A stretch of DNA of 21,996 bases from Bacteroidales bacterium UBA1725 (GCA_002315815.1 DCIN01000039.1:25098-47093), one strand, 5' to 3'. Positions 8,488 to 16,000 are shown, numbered from the stretch's first letter. Made by a program: numbers and translations. The notes: generated from the letters alone by a model not told the origin.

Positions 8488-9132
8488 TCAGAACATCGGA
8501 GGACCTCCGAAACCAGGGCCGCCGGGGAAGCCGCCGGCAGGGAAATTGCCGAAACCGCCAAACTCGGAAGACACTTCGGGTATCACCTCGACCGGATGTT
8601 TCTCGTGCCACTTGGCCAACTGTTCCGGTGTGAGAATCTTTGCCAGTTTGGCTTCCTGTTCCTGAATGTACTGATTGTCAATGATAGCAACCCTCTGGCC
8701 GCTGCCCATCATCATCCTAGGACCACCCATCATCATACCGCCACCCATTCCGGGACCGCCCATCATACCGGGACCGCCCATCATACCGCCACTGAAGCCA
8801 CTGATCGAAGCGGATGACGAATTGTCAGAAGCGGCGTGTGACCTGTAATTGAAATCCTTCTTGAAAAGATTGTACACCTTCTTGTACTGTTTGTCATCAA
8901 GGCCAACTTCGGACTTCATCAAATCTGCTTTTTCTTTGGCAAGTTCAGCAGGTGTTCTGGTGTCTTTCAATTCAACATTACCTGCCTGAACATCTTGAGG
9001 AGGAAAGCCCTGTTGGAAGAAATCCTGCTGTGGCATACCTTGAGGGGGAGCATAGGTGGACCCCGGAACTTGCGCAGAGGTCGCAACTGCAATGACCGCA
9101 AATGCGGCTGTCATCAATAATTTCATTTTCAT
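8488..9132 (-). CDS. Small exported Met/Gly-rich protein with LTXXQ-like motif
   Basis: A 214-residue protein with a signal peptide (basic start, hydrophobic core, likely cleavage after TSA at about residue 20). The mature part has a Pro/Gln-rich segment (22-48), a charged helical part (52-100), a Gly/Met-rich low-complexity tract (about 115-143), a second helical part ending in ILTPEQLAKWHEKH (166-179), and a Gly/Phe/Pro-rich tail. The two helical parts with LTPEQ resemble LTXXQ-type periplasmic proteins (Spy/CpxP-like, or Bacteroidota DUF4890-like). The Met tract could bind metal, which is inference. I start at ATG 9130-9132; ATG 9124-9126 is equally possible, and the frame opens upstream to 9153. 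It begins 24 bases after thiD and may be read from the same transcript. Confidence 0.7.
   Translation of the reverse strand: MKMKLLMTAAFAVIAVATSAQVPGSTYAPPQGMPQQDFFQQGFPPQDVQAGNVELKDTRTPAELAKEKADLMKSEVGLDDKQYKKVYNLFKKDFNYRSHAASDNSSSASISGFSGGMMGGPGMMGGPGMGGGMMMGGPRMMMGSGQRVAIIDNQYIQEQEAKLAKILTPEQLAKWHEKHPVEVIPEVSSEFGGFGNFPAGGFPGGPGFGGPPMF
8752..8787. repeat. 18-bp perfect tandem duplication inside the Met-rich tract
   Basis: Two adjacent identical copies of GGGACCGCCCATCATACC (8752-8769 and 8770-8787). Each encodes six residues on the minus strand, giving the repeated GMMGGP in the Met/Gly-rich tract. More diverged copies flank it (8720-8750). The unit is a multiple of three, so copy number can change without breaking the frame. 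Confidence 0.9.
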
Positions 9133-9156
9133 AATAGGATATTCTATATGCAAAAA

Positions 9157-9960
9157 TTATACCTTAATGAGGTGATTTACTGGGCCGTGCCCGTGTCCGA
9201 CAGTGTATTCCGCCCCTGATTCGATTGCGGCACTGATGTATTCTTTTGAGAAACGGGCTGCATCATCGAGACAAAAGCCTCTGGCAAGGAAAGCAGCGAA
9301 AGCAGAGGAGAGCGTACAACCCGTGCCGTGGGTGTTCACCGTGCTGCATCGGGGAGATTCAAGTTCAATGAACCTGTCCTCTTCGGCATTATAGAAAACA
9401 TCCCTGACAGTTGAACCTGTCAGATGTCCGGCTTTCATAAGTACAGATACCCTGCCTCCGCAGGAAAGTTTGACAGCAACATCGGCAAGGGAATCACCGG
9501 AACCTATTTGCTGGCCTGAGAGAATCTCAGCCTCGGGAATATTGGGAGTAATTACGCGGGCTCTAGGTACAAGCAAGTCCTTCAATACGGCAACAGCTTC
9601 ATCTTCAATTAATTTATGTCCTGAAGTAGAAACCATTACAGGATCCAGAACAACGTTGCTGACGGAGAAAAAATCCAGTTGTTCACGAACCGCACGAACT
9701 ACTTCGGCATTGTGAAGCATCCCAATCTTGACGGAATCTGCGCCTATGTCTGAGAGTACGGCTCGAATCTGTGCCGAAATGACAGAGACCGGAACCGGAA
9801 AAACATCCTGAACGCCCAAAGTGTTCTGAACGGTAACAGCTGTGACGGCTGTTGCAGCATAGGCCCCACAGGCTGATATTGCTTTTATGTCAGCTTGAAT
9901 TCCTGCCCCTCCGCCGGAATCGCTGCCGGCTATGCTCAAAACTCTAGGATATGTTTTCAT
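9157..9960 (-). CDS. thiD: Hydroxymethylpyrimidine/phosphomethylpyrimidine kinase (ThiD)
   Basis: Cytoplasmic kinase that phosphorylates HMP to HMP-P and then HMP-PP, the pyrimidine donor for ThiE. At 267 residues it is of normal length. The start MKTYPRVLSIAGSDSGGGAG (residues 1-20) is diagnostic for ThiD. KIGMLHN, VLDPVMVSTSGHKLI, ITPNIPEAEIL and the anion-hole HGTGCTLSSA (211-220, with GTGC at 212-215) follow as expected for the ribokinase fold. It is the third of three thiamine genes, after a 108-base AT-rich gap with 11-bp repeats. No thiC or thiG is in the window, so this cluster covers the salvage and coupling steps only. Confidence 0.96.
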   Translation of the reverse strand: MKTYPRVLSIAGSDSGGGAGIQADIKAISACGAYAATAVTAVTVQNTLGVQDVFPVPVSVISAQIRAVLSDIGADSVKIGMLHNAEVVRAVREQLDFFSVSNVVLDPVMVSTSGHKLIEDEAVAVLKDLLVPRARVITPNIPEAEILSGQQIGSGDSLADVAVKLSCGGRVSVLMKAGHLTGSTVRDVFYNAEEDRFIELESPRCSTVNTHGTGCTLSSAFAAFLARGFCLDDAARFSKEYISAAIESGAEYTVGHGHGPVNHLIKV

Positions 9961-9980
9961 CTCAAATCATCAATGTTAAT

Positions 9981-10057
9981 CAACATATTACCTATATTCA
10001 ACATATTATCTATGCATTTCCAATGTGTTTCCTATATATTTCCAATCTATTTCCAAT
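9981..10057. repeat. Degenerate 11-bp tandem array between thiL and thiD
   Basis: The 108-base gap 9961-10068 contains an array in an 11-base register. The clearest units are 10014-10024, 10025-10035, 10036-10046 and 10047-10057, with plus-strand consensus NNATTTCCAAT; three of them contain exact ATTTCCAAT (10016, 10038, 10049). Upstream units (9981-10013) are more diverged, and ACATATTA-type sequence recurs there about 19 bases apart. The array is non-coding and AT-rich. Function unknown. Confidence 0.75.
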
Positions 10058-10068
10058 ATGTTGTCAAG

Positions 10069-11046
10069 CTAAAAATGAGTGTATCCCTTATACTGGAAAT
10101 CAGTATGGTCAGCACCGTTTCCCAGCCAATCGACCTTGCCGGATTCTCCGGAAAAGAGCTGTCCGACAATGGTATGAGGGATGGCAAGTCCGGCTTCAGA
10201 CTGCGAATCTATCGTAAAGAGAAGTTCGTAATCCTCCCCTCCCTCAAGTGCAAATTCAAGGGGATTCCAGCCATTCTCAGAGCATACTGAGAGCAGTTCT
10301 CCTGACAAAGGAATATTCCCGAGGTCTATCCTGGCTGAAAGATGCGATGCCTTGAGGATATGCACAAGATCAGAAGCTATACCGTCCGAGATGTCCATCA
10401 TCGCGTGTACTCCGGGACAAGTTGAAAGCAAAAGCCCCTGATTGACTCTTGGTTGAGGACGATAATGCCGGAGGACAAGTTCTGAAGAGGGGCCGGAACG
10501 GGGAAGCCCCTCAAGTATAATCCTGAGACCTGCAGCTGAATCACCGAGACACCCCGTCACACAGACAAGATCTCCGGGAAGTGCGCCGCTTCTCAGTCTG
10601 GCAGTCCCGGACTTGCAATGTCCAATGACCGTAACGCTGATTGACAATTTGTCGGGAGAAGATGTTGTGTCCCCCCCCAGAAGAGATAGACCGAAGCAGT
10701 CGAGAGCCTTACGGAAGCCGTCCAGAAAAGCACGAATATAATCGAGGGACAGAGTTTCGGGAAGTGCAAACGAGAGGAAAGCAGCTTCTGGTTGCCCGCC
10801 CATTGCCGCTATATCGCTTATGTTCACCGAGGCAGACTTCCAGCCAAGAAGCTCCGGTGGAATGTCGTCAAGGATGAAATGGACATCCTCCACCAGCATA
10901 TCTGTGCTTACCAGAGTGTCAAAACCGTCATTTCGAGGCATTACAGCACAATCATCCCCGATACCGACTACTCGGCCCGGACCGGGTGACGAGGCAGAGG
11001 CTATCTCACTGATAAGGCCGAATTCACCGATATCTGACAGTTTCAT
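10069..11046 (-). CDS. thiL: Thiamine-monophosphate kinase (ThiL)
   Basis: Phosphorylates thiamine monophosphate to thiamine diphosphate, the active cofactor. The 325-residue protein has the ThiL/PurM-fold motifs GIGDDCAV (28-35), STDMLVEDVHF (47-57), NISDIAAMGG (75-84), LLGGDTT, the middle MMDISDGIASDL, and EGGEDYELLF, all of which contact Mg-ATP or substrate in known ThiL. The start ATG at 11044-11046 lies inside the first copy of a 19-bp tandem triplication that reaches into the thiE stop. The gene has normal length and no missing motif. Confidence 0.96.
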   Translation of the reverse strand: MKLSDIGEFGLISEIASASSPGPGRVVGIGDDCAVMPRNDGFDTLVSTDMLVEDVHFILDDIPPELLGWKSASVNISDIAAMGGQPEAAFLSFALPETLSLDYIRAFLDGFRKALDCFGLSLLGGDTTSSPDKLSISVTVIGHCKSGTARLRSGALPGDLVCVTGCLGDSAAGLRIILEGLPRSGPSSELVLRHYRPQPRVNQGLLLSTCPGVHAMMDISDGIASDLVHILKASHLSARIDLGNIPLSGELLSVCSENGWNPLEFALEGGEDYELLFTIDSQSEAGLAIPHTIVGQLFSGESGKVDWLGNGADHTDFQYKGYTHF

Positions 11047-11085
11047 AGATTTCTGACAGTTTCAAAGATTTCTGACAGTTTCAAA
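11029..11085. repeat. 19-bp tandem triplication across the thiE stop / thiL start
   Basis: Three adjacent 19-base units on the plus strand: 11029-11047, 11048-11066 and 11067-11085. Units two and three are identical (GATTTCTGACAGTTTCAAA); the first differs at two positions and contains the thiL start codon. On the minus strand the two extra copies read TTGAAACTGTCAGAAATC, a near copy of the first six thiL codons with TTG in place of ATG. The thiE stop codon (11081-11083) lies in the third unit. Confidence 0.95.
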
Positions 11086-11716
11086 GTGTTTTTGCGAATT
11101 CCTGCCGAAGCTCCGATGCGGCCTTTTTGGGAGAAGTTGAACAGATGATTGCGGAAACAACGGCGGCAGAAACTGCACCGCATCGTGATATCTCACTGAT
11201 ATTGGTCAGATTGATACCTCCTATCGCCACAACGGGATGTGCGGAAAACGCACAGAATTCTCGAAGGCCGTCAAGTCCCCAGGGTTCACCGATATCAGTC
11301 TTGGTAAGAGTGGAAAAAACCGGAGAAGCGGCCACATAATCGAGTCCTTCAATGGAATTGGCCCGATCCAACTGTGCGCGGTTCTCTATGGACAGACCGA
11401 TAATGCTGCCCGGTCCCAGAATCCTGCGGGCAGCATCGTATGGCATATCGGATTGACCGAGGTGAACACCGGCGGCACCGGATGCCAGAGCCACGTCAAT
11501 ACGGTCATTGATTATCAGCGGCACAGAATAAATATCCAGCAGTTGCCTGAGTCTGACGGCCAGTTCAACGAATTCGCCGGTAGAAGCTGACTTCTCCCGC
11601 AACTGTACGATGCCGACGCCCCCAAGAACTGCCTCTTCGACAACAGTCTCAAGTTTGCGGCTGCCGCAAAGCTTTCTGTCTGTGACCAGATATAGGGATG
11701 ATCTGCTCCAGTCCAT
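11081..11716 (-). CDS. thiE: Thiamine-phosphate synthase (ThiE)
   Basis: Joins HMP-PP with hydroxyethylthiazole phosphate to form thiamine monophosphate. The 211-residue TIM-barrel protein shows LYLVTD (8-13), QLREK (38-42), the Mg-ligand region IINDR (68-72), GVHLGQ (83-88), SPVFSTLTKT (131-140), AIGGI (164-168) and VVSAI (186-190), all ThiE signatures. The frame is open to 11791, but the upstream part would overlap the preceding gene; the ATG at 11714-11716 leaves a 4-base gap after it and gives normal ThiE length. Its stop lies in a 19-bp repeat shared with the thiL start. Confidence 0.95.
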   Translation of the reverse strand: MDWSRSSLYLVTDRKLCGSRKLETVVEEAVLGGVGIVQLREKSASTGEFVELAVRLRQLLDIYSVPLIINDRIDVALASGAAGVHLGQSDMPYDAARRILGPGSIIGLSIENRAQLDRANSIEGLDYVAASPVFSTLTKTDIGEPWGLDGLREFCAFSAHPVVAIGGINLTNISEISRCGAVSAAVVSAIICSTSPKKAASELRQEFAKTL

Positions 11717-11720
11717 CGCC

Positions 11721-12569
11721 TTAGCGGGACATATAGGCGCGGAAAAGTTCAGCAGTGTTGAGTTCGTCTTCCTTGGTGGAGGCAGCTGCAACTTTAGTCA
11801 CAAGAGACTTGGCGGGCTTGGATATGAGCTGAACCATATCAGCGGTCTGTGTAATGCTTGCGAACTTGGAAGGCGAGAAACGCATACCTGCCCCCAAAGG
11901 CGTGGGATGCTGGGAAACGTCGGCAGGATGTATTCCCCACACAGCAATCCAATTCTTGCCGTAAGCGACATCCTCACCTTTCTGGTAGTTGATTCCGGTG
12001 AGGAACTGAACCTTGCGACCGTTGATTTCGGTGGCAGTAACCTGAGCTTCGCGTGAGTTGTCAAACATATCAACCCTGATGCTCACATCGACACTTTCCC
12101 CTTTATAGGATACACCATAAGCGATTATCTCGGCGAATGAACCTTTCTTTGTCCTGCCCACACGGGCGGTACGGGAACGGGCCTGAAGCTTGACTTCCTT
12201 CTCTCCGTCCCAGAGAGCTATTCCACCGACACCGACAGTCTTTCCGACAAGGTACTCGTCACATCCCGCTCCTTCTTCCGCCTGCTGCTGTTCGGTAGGA
12301 TACCAGGCATATTCAAGCAGTTCCATCTGCTTGCCGCTCTTGGAATACAGGTCTATTGAACCGCTGTCATTGAAATAGATGCGCAGGGCCATATGGCTGT
12401 TCTCGACAGCAGGGCCGTGATGACCCACAAAATTGTACTGGACCGGTTGCTCAGACACAATCTCATTCAGCTGGACATTGTCCTTTTTCCAAAAAAGGCT
12501 GGATGCTGTCTGGCAGAACAAGGGAGCAGTTGCAAGAACCGCGACAAAAAGGCAAAACGATTTTTTCAT
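11721..12569 (-). CDS. Exported DUF4861-like protein
   Basis: A 282-residue protein with an N-terminal signal peptide (MKKSF plus a hydrophobic core, to about residue 20). Recognisable segments are YNFVGHHGPAVEN, ALRIYFNDSGSIDLY, YAWYPTEQQQAEEGAGCDEYLVGKTVGVGGIALWDG and GINYQKGE, a pattern I associate with the DUF4861 family found in Bacteroidota polysaccharide-use loci. The biochemical role is not established to my knowledge. It stands divergent from a six-hairpin-glycosidase-like lipoprotein (12674-14758), which supports a carbohydrate role. It also lies 4 bases before thiE on the same strand and is probably co-transcribed with it. Family naming is by recall of the motif pattern, so confidence is moderate. 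Confidence 0.6.
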   Translation of the reverse strand: MKKSFCLFVAVLATAPLFCQTASSLFWKKDNVQLNEIVSEQPVQYNFVGHHGPAVENSHMALRIYFNDSGSIDLYSKSGKQMELLEYAWYPTEQQQAEEGAGCDEYLVGKTVGVGGIALWDGEKEVKLQARSRTARVGRTKKGSFAEIIAYGVSYKGESVDVSIRVDMFDNSREAQVTATEINGRKVQFLTGINYQKGEDVAYGKNWIAVWGIHPADVSQHPTPLGAGMRFSPSKFASITQTADMVQLISKPAKSLVTKVAAASTKEDELNTAELFRAYMSR

Positions 12570-12574
12570 AAATA

Positions 12575-12582
12575 CAAATATA
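12575..12582 (-). promoter_or_regulatory. Candidate -7 promoter element for DUF4861-like/thi cluster
   Basis: Minus-strand TATATTTG (12582 to 12575) fits TAnnTTTG. It lies only 5 bases before the ATG at 12569, so transcription would start at about the start codon. No convincing -33 TTTG element is seen at the expected distance. Could be chance in AT-rich DNA. Confidence 0.3.
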
Positions 12583-12594
12583 GTTATTTTTATA

Positions 12595-12602
12595 TATTTT
12601 TG
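12595..12602 (+). promoter_or_regulatory. Candidate -7 promoter element for glycosidase-like lipoprotein
   Basis: Plus-strand TATTTTTG at 12595-12602 fits TAnnTTTG and would give a leader of about 65 bases before the ATG at 12674. No clear -33 element is present about 20 bases upstream. Weak motif evidence in an AT-rich divergent gap. Confidence 0.3.
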
Positions 12603-12673
12603 TGCCGGACATTACAACAATGCAACACGTACAACTCACCAAATTACACATAATGACACTAAAATTGAGATTT

Positions 12674-14758
12674 ATGAAACTGGGAAAAATCACTCTGATG
12701 GCGACTGCATTCGCTCTTGCCCTTTCCTGTACCGGAAAAATCGACCGCAAGGCTCTGGTGGAGCGCAACAATCCGCACGTGACCGGAATCGACAGGCTTT
12801 CTTCATTGTCGGTGGGAAACGGACGTTTCGCCTTCACAGCAGATGTGACAGGCCTGCAGACCTTCCCGGAATTATATAGCAACGGAGTGCCTCTGGGAAC
12901 ACAGTCGCAGTGGGGATGGCACAGTTTCGACAATCCTGACAGCCTCCGCTTCGAAGAAACTCTCAAGGCTTATGACTTCGGACGCGGATGCGAGGAACTA
13001 TACTCCTGCCAACTCAAGGAGGGCCGCGGAAGACTGGCCTCAGAATGGTACAGAATCAATCCTCACAGGCTCCATTTGGGCAATATAGGCTTTGAAGGAA
13101 TCAATGCCGCCGATATTACGGACATTGACGAGACTCTGGATATGTATGACGGGGTGCTTGACAGCCGTTTCAACTGCAACGGGCAGTCGTATTCAGTCCA
13201 GACATCCTGCGACCCCGAGAAGGATATGGTGGCAGTGAACATAGTGTCTGCCTCACGCACTCCTGTACTTTTCCGCTTCCCTTACCCTACCGGACAGCAC
13301 GCCGATGACGCAAGTGACTGGAACAAGGACGAACTTCACAGCACTGAGATAGTGGCCAGCGGAGAAAACTGTGCAGTGCTCAAAAGGACGCTGGACGAGA
13401 CCGTATATTATGTGAAGATATCCTGGGATGGTGCATTAGCACCCGTAATGGCCGGTCCCAATGCTGCAAGACTCTGTCCTATGGCGGACGAATGGAACTT
13501 CACGGCGCTCTTCAGCGAGGAAATGCCGACCTGCGATGCTGCAGATGATGCAGGAGCCTCCAGAGAGGCTTCCACTGCATATTGGAAAAAGTTCTGGACA
13601 GAAGGCGGAGCGGTTGATTTCAGCCATTGCAAGGATTCCAGAGCAGCGGAACTCGAACGTCGGGTAGTTCTTTCGCAGTATCTCCTTGCAATACAGTGCG
13701 CAGCCGATATTCCCCCTCAGGAGACAGGACTCACATACAACTCCTGGTACGGAAAATTCCATCTGGAAATGACCTGGTGGCACGAGGCCCAATTCGCCCT
13801 CTGGGGACACGAAGACCTGCTCGCACGCACGATGCCCTGGTACGCGGCAGCAGAGCCGACAGCCCGCGAAATAGCTGAGAGACAGGGGTTCGAAGGAATA
13901 CGGTGGATGAAGATGACTGACCCTTCGGCTCTGGAAGCTCCGTCCAACACCGGATCGTTCCTCATCTGGCAACAACCGCACTATATATATATGGCAGAAC
14001 TGTTGCGCAGATCTGGAATGTCTTGGGAACCCTACTACGATCTGGTGCAGAAAACGGCTGAATTTATGGCCGACTACGCTGACTATGACGAGCAGAACGA
14101 CAGATATGTTCTCAAAGGCTGCATCGCGGCTCAGGAAACTCTCCAGGCATCCAAAACCGTAAATCCGCCCTTCGAACTGTCATACTGGCATTGGGCCTTG
14201 GGAGTGGCCCAGGAGTGGCGTGAGCTCAAGGGTGAGGACAGGGTCGCCGAATGGGACGTTATCATAGAGAAACTGTCACCACTTGCTTCGAAGGACGGTC
14301 TGTATCTGGCAGCTGAGACAGAACCGGATACATACAGCAACATAAGGATGTATTCTGACCATATGGCCGTACTGGACGCCTATGGAGTACTTCCGAAATC
14401 GCCCCAGTTCAACGAGGATACGATGCGAAGCACTCTTGACTGGGTAATGGCGAACTGGAACTGGGACCAGACCTGGGGTTGGGACTTCCCCACCACTTGT
14501 ATGAACGCGGTCAGACTCGGAGAACCGGAAAAGGCATTGGATGCGATACTGATGAATCAGCGCACCAACACCTATCTGGTGAACGGACACAATTACCAGA
14601 ACGAAAGACTGCGCTGCTACCTGCCGGGCAACGGAGGTCTGCTCTCTGCCGTGGCCCTTATGTGTGCCGGATGGGACGGATGCAAGGTCAAGAATCCCGG
14701 ATTCCCCAAGGACGGCAACTGGAATGTCCGTTGGGAAGGACTCAAACCTATGCCGTAA
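12674..14758 (+). CDS. Six-hairpin-glycosidase-like (GH65-like) lipoprotein
   Basis: A 694-residue protein, predicted lipoprotein: MKLGK, a hydrophobic core and ALSC with Cys19. It has an N-terminal beta-rich part starting with RNNPHVTGIDRLSSLSVGNG (28-47) and FTADVTGLQTFPE (54-66), then a helical barrel-like part with TYNSWYGKFHLEMTWWHEAQ (354-373), WAL, DQTWGWDFPTTCMNA and a C-terminal NG..Y..E.LRCYLPGNGG. This two-part layout with Trp-rich segments resembles (alpha/alpha)6-barrel glycosidases near GH65. Substrate and catalytic acid cannot be named from sequence alone. The frame extends upstream to a GTG at 12602; I chose ATG 12674 because it gives a proper signal peptide. The protein is probably periplasmic or surface-anchored and works on an oligosaccharide. 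The divergent DUF4861-like gene may be functionally linked. Confidence 0.65.
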   Translation: MKLGKITLMATAFALALSCTGKIDRKALVERNNPHVTGIDRLSSLSVGNGRFAFTADVTGLQTFPELYSNGVPLGTQSQWGWHSFDNPDSLRFEETLKAYDFGRGCEELYSCQLKEGRGRLASEWYRINPHRLHLGNIGFEGINAADITDIDETLDMYDGVLDSRFNCNGQSYSVQTSCDPEKDMVAVNIVSASRTPVLFRFPYPTGQHADDASDWNKDELHSTEIVASGENCAVLKRTLDETVYYVKISWDGALAPVMAGPNAARLCPMADEWNFTALFSEEMPTCDAADDAGASREASTAYWKKFWTEGGAVDFSHCKDSRAAELERRVVLSQYLLAIQCAADIPPQETGLTYNSWYGKFHLEMTWWHEAQFALWGHEDLLARTMPWYAAAEPTAREIAERQGFEGIRWMKMTDPSALEAPSNTGSFLIWQQPHYIYMAELLRRSGMSWEPYYDLVQKTAEFMADYADYDEQNDRYVLKGCIAAQETLQASKTVNPPFELSYWHWALGVAQEWRELKGEDRVAEWDVIIEKLSPLASKDGLYLAAETEPDTYSNIRMYSDHMAVLDAYGVLPKSPQFNEDTMRSTLDWVMANWNWDQTWGWDFPTTCMNAVRLGEPEKALDAILMNQRTNTYLVNGHNYQNERLRCYLPGNGGLLSAVALMCAGWDGCKVKNPGFPKDGNWNVRWEGLKPMP

Positions 14759-14879
14759 ATACCAAACGCTCTTCGCCGGAACTTCCATACCGCTCAATGA
14801 CTCCAGTGGCACCAAACCACCGGAAAGGGGGAAGAAGTCCGCTGGAGACAAGTCATCGGGAATCGACGACAAACAAAAA

Positions 14880-14897
14880 GCCCCGCCTCAGCGGGGC
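14880..14897 (-). terminator. Intrinsic terminator of the ligase-ACP-SGNH operon
   Basis: Perfect stem GCCCCGC (14880-14886) / GCGGGGC (14891-14897) with a 4-base loop. Read leftward it is followed at once by TTTTTGTTTG, a proper T-tract. It starts 14 bases after the SGNH stop codon. On the plus strand no T-tract follows, so it does not obviously serve the glycosidase-like gene. The 121 bases between that gene's stop and this hairpin hold only a weak CTCCAG/CTGGAG pairing. Confidence 0.9.
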
Positions 14898-14911
14898 CGT
14901 TGGAAAAGATG

Positions 14912-15763
14912 TCAGTCCAGTCTGGCAGGATAAGCAAGAAGCTGATAGGCAAGAGTATATGCCATACGCCTGTGACCATCAGTATTGGGATGGAGACGAT
15001 CCGTCTGAGGATTGCGGAAATAAACGGCCTGCTCGTCAAGCAGAGGATATAGACCACTGATGCTGTTGAGATCGATTACAGGTACAGCCCAAACGTTGGC
15101 AGCTTCCTGCACCGCCTTCACATAATCATCGATATACAGCCCTATAGCATTTGAATAAGTTTCGTCGGGCTGGATATTGTTGGGGCCGAAGGTGGCGTAT
15201 GCGCGATGTAACGGGGTGAAGAAGATAATCTGTTTTGTGGGATAGTGTGTCTTGAGCCACCTGACAGTGGTGTTGATACGGCCCTTGAAAGTGTCATCGA
15301 AATTGATTACTCTATGTGAGCGTATAACTTCAACGCCCCCGTTGATGATGGTCTTGTCCGCCTGATAGCTGTACCATTCTCCCATAGGGATGGAGCCGTT
15401 GTAGTCATTGGTGCCGACAAATACTATGATTGCATCCACATCCTGTCCGTGTTCAGTCTCAAGTCTCTGGCCCTGACCGACTATCTGGTTCATCCTGTGG
15501 CCGCTGATTCCGTAAACATAAGGTTCAATACCCAGAATATCCCGGAACATATTCCAAAAGACATCGTTGGTGGTACCTATCTGACGGGCATCGGTTATTG
15601 AATCTCCGAGGAAGGCAACTCTGGCTCCTTTCCACTGGCTCGATATCTCAGGCTGAGGTTCATCCTTAGCCTTGCTCTTCGTTGCCGCTGCGGGTGACCC
15701 GGCAGATACCGGGACAATACACAGTGCAAGAAGGATCAATACGGATACGAAACTCTTTTTCAT
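14912..15763 (-). CDS. Exported SGNH/GDSL-family hydrolase
   Basis: A 283-residue secreted esterase-type protein. The signal peptide runs to about residue 21 (VSA cleavage site), followed by a polar linker (22-44). SGNH blocks are complete: FLGDSIT with nucleophile Ser55, Gly88 in ISGHRM, GTND with Asn119, and TDRLHPN with Asp255 and His258. It should therefore be an active ester hydrolase or acyltransferase in the periplasm or outside. Its ATG overlaps the acyl-carrier-protein stop by 4 bases (ATGA), and an AMP-forming ligase lies upstream, so it probably acts on an acyl or acetyl group linked to that pathway. An ordinary carbohydrate acetylesterase is the simple alternative. Confidence 0.88.
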   Translation of the reverse strand: MKKSFVSVLILLALCIVPVSAGSPAAATKSKAKDEPQPEISSQWKGARVAFLGDSITDARQIGTTNDVFWNMFRDILGIEPYVYGISGHRMNQIVGQGQRLETEHGQDVDAIIVFVGTNDYNGSIPMGEWYSYQADKTIINGGVEVIRSHRVINFDDTFKGRINTTVRWLKTHYPTKQIIFFTPLHRAYATFGPNNIQPDETYSNAIGLYIDDYVKAVQEAANVWAVPVIDLNSISGLYPLLDEQAVYFRNPQTDRLHPNTDGHRRMAYTLAYQLLAYPARLD

Positions 15764-15996
15764 ATTGCCTTTGCTATGTAATTGACGACATCCCCGAGAG
15801 TATTGAATATAGTCTGGGTGTTGAACTGCAAACCGAATTTCTGTTCTATTGCCAACGACATAAGCAGCATAGAAAGAGAATCCATTCCGAGATCCCTGAC
15901 AAGAGAGGTCTCCATATTCACTCCTGAGCAGTCAAGCTTGGGCTTTACTGTGGCAATCACCTCCTTGAGGTTCTCGATAATCTGGTCCTGAGTCAT
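15760..15996 (-). CDS. Acyl carrier protein, stand-alone
   Basis: A 78-residue acidic four-helix carrier protein. The phosphopantetheine attachment motif is GMDSLSM with Ser40, preceded by TSLVRDL as in ACPs. It carries acyl groups as thioesters in the cytoplasm after modification by a phosphopantetheinyl transferase, which is not in this window. It lies between an acyl ligase (90-base gap) and an SGNH hydrolase (4-base ATGA overlap), and no fatty-acid synthesis gene (fabF, fabD, fabG) is near. It is therefore probably a specialised carrier and not the housekeeping AcpP. A (TATTG)5 tract lies 5 bases upstream of its start codon. Confidence 0.92.
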   Translation of the reverse strand: MTQDQIIENLKEVIATVKPKLDCSGVNMETSLVRDLGMDSLSMLLMSLAIEQKFGLQFNTQTIFNTLGDVVNYIAKAI

Positions 15997-16000
15997 ATCG

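Noticed and set aside
9961..10068. CRISPR-like array
   Set aside because: Units are 11 bases in direct tandem without spacers, and no cas gene is present.
12463..12966. Minus-strand open frame of 167 codons across the divergent gap
   Set aside because: It overlaps the starts of both the DUF4861-like gene and the glycosidase-like gene, has no recognisable features, and would have to read through both signal-peptide regions.
14801..14847. CTCCAG/CTGGAG pairing after the glycosidase-like gene as a plus-strand terminator
   Set aside because: Short stem with a very long loop and no T-tract; not enough to call a terminator.
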